A stretch of 9,586 bases of DNA, from NCBI GenBank assembly GCA_964370405.1, contig CAYJJB010000072.1, positions 1 to 9,586 of the forward strand, read 5' to 3'. Both the position numbers and the translations under genes were made by a program. Position 1 is the stretch's first letter, and each line of letters starts with the position of its first letter. Below the pieces are notes generated by a model. It saw only the letters and a program-made list of their open reading frames with translations. It did not search any database and had not been told where the DNA came from. Below, in pieces: positions 6,459 to 9,586 of this stretch. This DNA is from SIG603 sp964370405 (GTDB lineage Bacteria; Bacillota; Clostridia; Oscillospirales; Acutalibacteraceae).

Positions 6459-6579
6459 TAGTTGAGAGTTGATAGTGTAGAGTTGAAAGCTAAAGTTCAT
6501 GCCTTCGGCATGTTAGGATTAAAAATGAAGTCAATGGGCTACATTTCTCATTCATTGTCAACTATTCACTGTCAACTAT
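6458..6579. repeat. MITE-like non-coding element with imperfect terminal inverted repeats
   Basis: The left end ATAGTTGAGAGTTGATAGT (6458-6476) and the reverse complement of the right end, ATAGTTGACAGTGAATAGT (6561-6579), agree at 16 of 19 positions. Each end also holds internal copies of the GTTGA unit. In the middle lies a hairpin, CATGCC-TTC-GGCATG (6498-6512). The element is about 122 bp and codes for nothing. Its first base is the last A of the proS TAA. It lacks a T-run, so it is not a normal terminator, though its folded RNA could define the proS 3' end. Without other genome copies it cannot be proven mobile. The rest of the gene-free stretch to 6776 holds the promoter and leader listed next. 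Confidence 0.55.
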
Positions 6580-6671
6580 AAAAATTTGTATAGAAACATA
6601 CAATAAACAAATAGTCTTTTACTATTAATTACAATTTAACACTTTGTTATCAATTTTTTACTAAAAAACAC

Positions 6672-6700
6672 TTTACAAGTCACTTTATTTGTTATAAAAT
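6672..6700 (+). promoter_or_regulatory. Likely promoter of the oxidoreductase operon
   Basis: TTTACA (6672-6677) and TAAAAT (6695-6700) are 17 bases apart; the -10 lies in TTATAAAAT, so TATAAA at 6693-6698 with a 15-base spacer is an alternative. The start would be near 6707, giving a leader of about 70 bases. AACACTTT occurs twice upstream (6638-6645 and 6667-6674), with a related CACTTT at 6681-6686. Confidence 0.5.
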
Positions 6701-6712
6701 GACACTATAGAT

Positions 6713-6753
6713 TGCGGACAACACTTATTATGAGGTGTGAAAATTTTTCCGCA
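6713..6753 (+). promoter_or_regulatory. Two-tier stem-loop in the leader of the oxidoreductase gene
   Basis: The outer stem TGCGGA (6713-6718) pairs with TCCGCA (6748-6753). The inner stem ACACTT (6721-6726) pairs with AGGTGT (6733-6738), with one G-U pair, around the loop ATTATG. The internal loop is asymmetric (2 and 9 bases). The stem ends 6 bases before the Shine-Dalgarno AAAGGAGG (6760-6767). It does not match a riboswitch class I recognise. It may stabilise the message, bind a regulator as DNA or RNA, or tune translation. Confidence 0.45.
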
Positions 6754-6776
6754 CAAAATAAAGGAGGACAATTCCA

Positions 6777-7889
6777 ATGGCAAACGTAAGAGTAGGTTTT
6801 ATCGGATGCGGCGGTATCGCTAACGGTAAACATTTCCCAGGCATGGCAGTTCAAGAAGGTATAGATATGGTAGCATTCTGCGACCTTATCATAGAAAGAG
6901 CAGAAAAAGCTGCTAAAGAATATGGTACAGAAGATGCAAAAGTTTATGAGGATTACAAAGAGCTACTAGCTGATCCTACAATTGATGCAGTTCACGTTTT
7001 AACACCAAACGTTGCTCACAGTGAAATTACTGTTGCTGCTTTAGAAGCTGGCAAACACGTTCTTTGTGAAAAACCAATGGCTGCTACTGTTGAAGATGCA
7101 GAAAGAATGGTTGCTGCAAGAGATAAAACAGGTAAAATGCTAACTATCGGTTACCAATACCGTCACTTCCCAGTAAACAAAGTTGCTAAAAAAGTTATGG
7201 AAGAAGGCTGGGTAGGCGATGCATACTATGCAGAAGCTACTTATCTTCGTCGTCGTGGTGTTCCAACATGGGGCGTATTCACAGACAAATCAAAACAAGG
7301 TGGCGGACCACTAATCGATATCGGTACTCATGCTCTTGATTTAACACTATGGCTAATGGACAACTATGAAGTTGACTATGTTGTAGGTACTTCTTTTGAA
7401 AAACTAGGTACATTACTAAATCCAAACGAGCAAGGCCAAACAGGACCTATGGGACAACAAGTAAGCTGGGATAACAAAACTTTCGAAGTTGAAGATTCAG
7501 CAGTTGGCCAAATCAAAATGAAAAACGGCGCAGTTATTAACCTACGTGCTTCATGGGCTATCAATGCTCCTGATAACATTGCTAATAACGAAGCTTCAGC
7601 TATGATCTGCGGAACAAAAGGCGGACTTGATACACTAGAAAATCAAGCAAGACTTGTTCACGTTGTAGGCGAGCAATCATCAACAACTATGGTTGGTAAA
7701 AAAATCAGCCCATACATCCCTGGTTTCACAGCAGGACCTGCTCCAAAATCAGAAGAAGCTACTATCTGGGCAAATGCTCTTAAAGGCGAAGGCGAACTAT
7801 TCGTTACAGCTGATCAATCACTAGTAGTTACAAAAATTCTTGACGCTATTTACAAATCATCAGAGTCAGGCAAACCTGTATACTTCTAA
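6777..7889 (+). CDS. Gfo/Idh/MocA family NAD(P)-dependent oxidoreductase
   Basis: The protein has 370 residues, and AAAGGAGG at 6760-6767 fixes the start. The family oxidises or reduces a hydroxyl of sugars or cyclitols in the cytoplasm with NAD(P). Seen: an N-terminal Rossmann fold with GFIGCGGIA (7-15); the TPNVAHSEI stretch (77-85); the CEKPMA motif (97-102) with conserved Lys99; and the catalytic/substrate motif GGGPLIDIGTHALDLTLW (175-192) with Asp181 and His185. RRRGVPTWGVF (158-168) is a loop found in members that work with TIM-barrel partners. The C-terminal domain ends at the usual length. It leads a unit with the TIM-barrel gene 24 bases downstream, which suggests a 3-keto-sugar type pathway; the substrate is unknown. 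Codon use is unlike the neighbour: Phe is TTC in 8 of 10 positions and Asn AAC in 11 of 16, a pattern seen in highly expressed genes. Confidence 0.92.
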   Translation: MANVRVGFIGCGGIANGKHFPGMAVQEGIDMVAFCDLIIERAEKAAKEYGTEDAKVYEDYKELLADPTIDAVHVLTPNVAHSEITVAALEAGKHVLCEKPMAATVEDAERMVAARDKTGKMLTIGYQYRHFPVNKVAKKVMEEGWVGDAYYAEATYLRRRGVPTWGVFTDKSKQGGGPLIDIGTHALDLTLWLMDNYEVDYVVGTSFEKLGTLLNPNEQGQTGPMGQQVSWDNKTFEVEDSAVGQIKMKNGAVINLRASWAINAPDNIANNEASAMICGTKGGLDTLENQARLVHVVGEQSSTTMVGKKISPYIPGFTAGPAPKSEEATIWANALKGEGELFVTADQSLVVTKILDAIYKSSESGKPVYF

Positions 7890-7913
7890 TCTGAAAGGTT
7901 AATAGGTGTTAAA

Positions 7914-8774
7914 ATGAATAACTTAGGTGTTCAACTATTTTCCTATACATCAGATTGCGACTTAAATTTACTTGAAAGAGTAAAAGTAAGTGGTGAAATC
8001 GGCTTTAATTTAGTAGAGCTTGCAGGCGGTTATGATGACCTTCCTGTAGAAGACTTTAAAAAAGCATTAGCCGATGCAGGTGTAAAAGCTCTTTCTGCTC
8101 ATGTTGGTTTAGATAAACTTGACGAGCAGCTTCCATATCTTGCAGAACTTGGCGTTAAGTACATGATAGTACCTATGGCTAAATTTAACTGCAAAGCGGA
8201 AGCTTTAGAGCTTGCACAAGACCTTAATACTTTTGGTAAAAAAGCTGCAGCTTTTGGCATTAAAACAGGTTACCACAATCACACAGAAGAATTTTTTGTG
8301 GATGAGGGTAAATATCTTATGGACTGGTTAATTGAAAACACAGACCCAGAGACTGTTGTTATTGAGCTTGACTGTGGTTGGGTAAGTGCCGCTGGAGTTG
8401 ATCCTGTTGAGTACATTAACCGTCACAAAGGCAGAATTGCTGCAATTCACATTAAAGAAAACGGTGCTGTAACAGGCGTTGACGGTAAACCGCAGTCACG
8501 TCATGATGACACACCAAAATACAATATAACAAAAGACGAAAACGGAAACCCTATTTTCCCACCAGAGCTAATTGCAATGTGGGAAGAGCATCAAAAACTA
8601 AACGTGCCACAAGGTACTGGTATAGTTGACTGGAAAGCTGTTAAAGCTGCCGCAGATGCACAGTGGGACGGAGAAGTCATTTATGTTGTAGAGCGTGAAG
8701 GAAGCTATAATGAACCAAAAGACAGAGTAGCTTGTCTAAAAGACGATATTAAATGGATTAAAGAAAATCTTTAA
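7914..8774 (+). CDS. Sugar phosphate isomerase/epimerase-type TIM-barrel protein (AP endonuclease family 2 fold)
   Basis: The 286-residue protein probably acts in the cytoplasm, with a metal ion, on the keto product of the preceding oxidoreductase. The start is ATG 7914 with ATAGGTG at about 7901-7907. Motifs: LGVQLFSY (4-11) as first strand; GYHNHTEEF (119-127); ELDCGWV (151-157); AIHIKE (177-182); GTGIVDW (234-240); and VVEREGSY (258-265). Glu151 or Asp153, His179 and Glu260 fit the metal-site pattern of this fold, with His121/His123 nearby. About 50 residues (183-232) lie between the IHIKE strand and GTGIVDW, longer than in minimal members. Characterised relatives include inosose dehydratase or isomerase (IolE/IolI), the 3-keto-sugar epimerase YcjR and the C-glycosidase subunit DgpC; the exact reaction cannot be assigned. 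Phe codons are TTT in 8 of 9 cases, opposite to the upstream gene. A terminator follows. Confidence 0.88.
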   Translation: MNNLGVQLFSYTSDCDLNLLERVKVSGEIGFNLVELAGGYDDLPVEDFKKALADAGVKALSAHVGLDKLDEQLPYLAELGVKYMIVPMAKFNCKAEALELAQDLNTFGKKAAAFGIKTGYHNHTEEFFVDEGKYLMDWLIENTDPETVVIELDCGWVSAAGVDPVEYINRHKGRIAAIHIKENGAVTGVDGKPQSRHDDTPKYNITKDENGNPIFPPELIAMWEEHQKLNVPQGTGIVDWKAVKAAADAQWDGEVIYVVEREGSYNEPKDRVACLKDDIKWIKENL

Positions 8775-8782
8775 TTAAACTT

Positions 8783-8818
8783 AAAACCTCTCACAACTTG
8801 ATTTGTGAGAGGTTTTTT
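8783..8818 (+). terminator. Rho-independent terminator or attenuator between the TIM-barrel and DsrE genes
   Basis: CCTCTCACAA (8787-8796) pairs perfectly with TTGTGAGAGG (8803-8812) over a 6-base loop. The stem is extended by four A-T pairs (8783-8786 with 8813-8816), and T continues to 8818. Only 17 bases separate its end from the next start codon, so any message for the DsrE gene must read through it, be processed there, or start inside it. Confidence 0.9.
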
Positions 8819-8835
8819 AATAAAAGGAGAAAATT

Positions 8836-9171
8836 ATGAGTAAACTTAATATTTTATGGACAAATGATAATCTTGACACTGCACATAATATGGTACTAAT
8901 GTACTCACTTAACGCAAAAATTAATAAGTGGTGGGACGAAATTCAGCTTATAATTTGGGGCGCTACTGCAAAGCTTGTTGCAACAGACACTAAAATTCAA
9001 GAAAAATTAAAGCTTTGCATGGAAGCAGGAGTTGATGTAAAAGCCTGCATTGCCTGTGCTGTAAACCTTGGTGTAAAAGAAGATTTAGAAAAACTTGGCA
9101 TAGATGTAAAACCCATGGGTCTCCCCCTTACTGAGATTTTGAAAGAAGACGAAAAACTTATCACAATTTGA
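8836..9171 (+). CDS. DsrE-family protein
   Basis: The 111-residue soluble cytoplasmic protein starts at 8836, preceded by AAAGGAG (8823-8829). The DsrE/DsrF-like fold is used in sulfur-relay proteins and in many uncharacterised small proteins. Seen: ILWTNDNLDTAHNMVLMY (6-23) as first strand and helix; WWDEIQLIIWGATAKLVATD (32-51), the central strand with the WG motif; CIACAVNLGV (71-80); and the C-terminal LGIDVKPMGLPLTEILKED (88-106). Cys71 is at the position where active members carry a sulfur-transfer Cys, and Cys74 makes a C-x-x-C pair. Cys61 is also present. No Tus, Dsr or sulfur-oxidation genes adjoin it, so a sulfur-transfer role is unproven. It follows the oxidoreductase/TIM-barrel pair on the same strand but behind a terminator, so operon membership is uncertain. 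Confidence 0.85.
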   Translation: MSKLNILWTNDNLDTAHNMVLMYSLNAKINKWWDEIQLIIWGATAKLVATDTKIQEKLKLCMEAGVDVKACIACAVNLGVKEDLEKLGIDVKPMGLPLTEILKEDEKLITI

Positions 9172-9173
9172 CC

Positions 9174-9217
9174 AAAAAAACCAAGCTACACCCAAAAGTG
9201 TCGGCTTGGTTTTTTTT
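9174..9217. terminator. Bidirectional rho-independent terminator
   Basis: CCAAGC (9181-9186) pairs with GCTTGG (9204-9209), and ACAC (9188-9191) with GTGT (9198-9201), around a CCAAAA loop. Eight T follow on the plus strand (9210-9217) and seven A precede (9174-9180), giving a T-run on the minus strand as well. It lies between the convergent DsrE and GGDEF genes and should serve both. Confidence 0.9.
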
Positions 9218-9237
9218 ATAATCACTTACAAAGTCTA

Positions 9238-9586
9238 TCACAGATCTCTCTTTGTAATCATCTTGTTTTCAAACATGCACTCATCAAGGTGGTGCAGATA
9301 ATCCATTATATTAGGATATTCGCCCTCTTCATATTGAGCATATCCAACAGCAACACCCGACATACTGTTATTATCAAAGGTTTTTACTTTTTCTTGAATC
9401 GTAAGCAGTCTTTGCTCTAATGTGTTAAACGGAACATTATATAATATCGCCGAGAATTCATCTCCTCCCACACGATAGCACTCGCCATATTCGCCTATAT
9501 ACTTTTGTGCCAACTGTGCAAAGCAAATTAAATAATTATCGCCTGTTTGATGTCCCATATTATCATTAAAATACTTCAAATTATTT
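9238..9586 (-). CDS. GGDEF-domain protein, probable diguanylate cyclase (C-terminal part, 5' end outside window)
   Basis: The minus-strand frame is open to the window edge, so about 115 C-terminal residues are seen. GGDEF domains make the second messenger cyclic di-GMP from two GTP. Present: NLKYFNDNMGHQTGDNYLI, matching the 'D-x-N-x-LK-x-ND-x-x-GH-x-x-GD' GTP/metal segment, with the first Asp just beyond the edge; the signature YRVGGDEFSAIL; and the usual end LHHLDECMFENK, where most members have 'ADE-x-MYxxK'. The TTG at 9577-9579 encodes the Leu of the conserved LK, so it is not a start. The allosteric inhibition site R-x-x-D expected a few residues before the signature is replaced by GEYG, so feedback inhibition by the product through that site is not expected. 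Sensor domains, if any, lie outside. The intact signature suggests catalytic competence. Confidence 0.93.
   Translation of the reverse strand, partial: NNLKYFNDNMGHQTGDNYLICFAQLAQKYIGEYGECYRVGGDEFSAILYNVPFNTLEQRLLTIQEKVKTFDNNSMSGVAVGYAQYEEGEYPNIMDYLHHLDECMFENKMITKRDL

Noticed and set aside
6777..9171. Assignment of the cassette as a C-glycoside deglycosylation (Dgp) operon
   Set aside because: The oxidoreductase and TIM-barrel types fit, but the small partner subunit expected in that complex is absent; the third gene is DsrE-like.
1..9586. CRISPR array, tRNA, rRNA, prophage or transposase gene
   Set aside because: No regularly spaced repeats, no cloverleaf or rRNA-like segments, and no matching protein motifs were seen on either strand.

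Overview
The window comes from a low-GC Gram-positive bacterium, most likely an anaerobic member of the Clostridia (gut or rumen type). The evidence is AT-rich intergenic DNA, strong AAAGGAGG-type ribosome binding sites, sigma-A-like promoters, T-tailed hairpin terminators, the compact archaeal/eukaryotic-type prolyl-tRNA synthetase common in Clostridia, and the sequence style of the solute-binding proteins. I could not search databases, so the lineage is an inference.

Layout. (1) 1-2668, plus strand: the C-terminal part of a family 1 extracellular solute-binding protein, then a membrane-anchored family 3-like solute-binding protein with an unusual cytoplasmic N-terminus, then a small single-pass membrane protein resembling an isolated C-terminal piece of a membrane-fusion (HlyD-like) protein, and finally a doubtful 41-residue ORF built around a perfect inverted repeat. 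A bidirectional terminator at about 2690-2728 closes this block. (2) 2739-4473, minus strand: a two-gene unit of shikimate kinase (aroK) followed four bases later by a CPA2-type cation/proton antiporter. (3) 4542-4945, plus strand: acyl carrier protein (acpP) as a single-gene unit with two promoter-like sequences, an inverted-repeat leader and a strong terminator. (4) 4959-6458: prolyl-tRNA synthetase (proS) with its own promoter. (5) 6458-6776, no gene: a MITE-like element of about 122 bp that starts on the proS stop codon, then a promoter and a structured leader. (6) 6777-9171, plus strand: a Gfo/Idh/MocA oxidoreductase, a sugar-isomerase-type TIM-barrel protein and, behind a hairpin terminator, a DsrE-family protein. 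(7) 9238-9586, minus strand: the C-terminal half of a GGDEF (diguanylate cyclase type) protein, cut by the window edge.

How the genes fit together. Blocks 2-4 are mostly housekeeping (aromatic amino acid synthesis, fatty acid synthesis, translation). The first block looks like a surface-protein cluster whose partners lie to the left. The most interesting metabolic block is the oxidoreductase plus TIM-barrel pair: in characterised relatives such pairs oxidise a sugar or cyclitol to a 3-keto form and then epimerise, dehydrate or cleave it. The substrate here is not identifiable from the sequence. The oxidoreductase has clearly different, high-expression-like codon use from its neighbour, a near-perfect Shine-Dalgarno sequence and a folded leader, so it may be strongly expressed. 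I found no CRISPR array, tRNA, rRNA, phage gene or defence system, and no unequivocally new system. The best leads are the oxidoreductase/TIM-barrel/DsrE cassette and the membrane-tethered binding protein.
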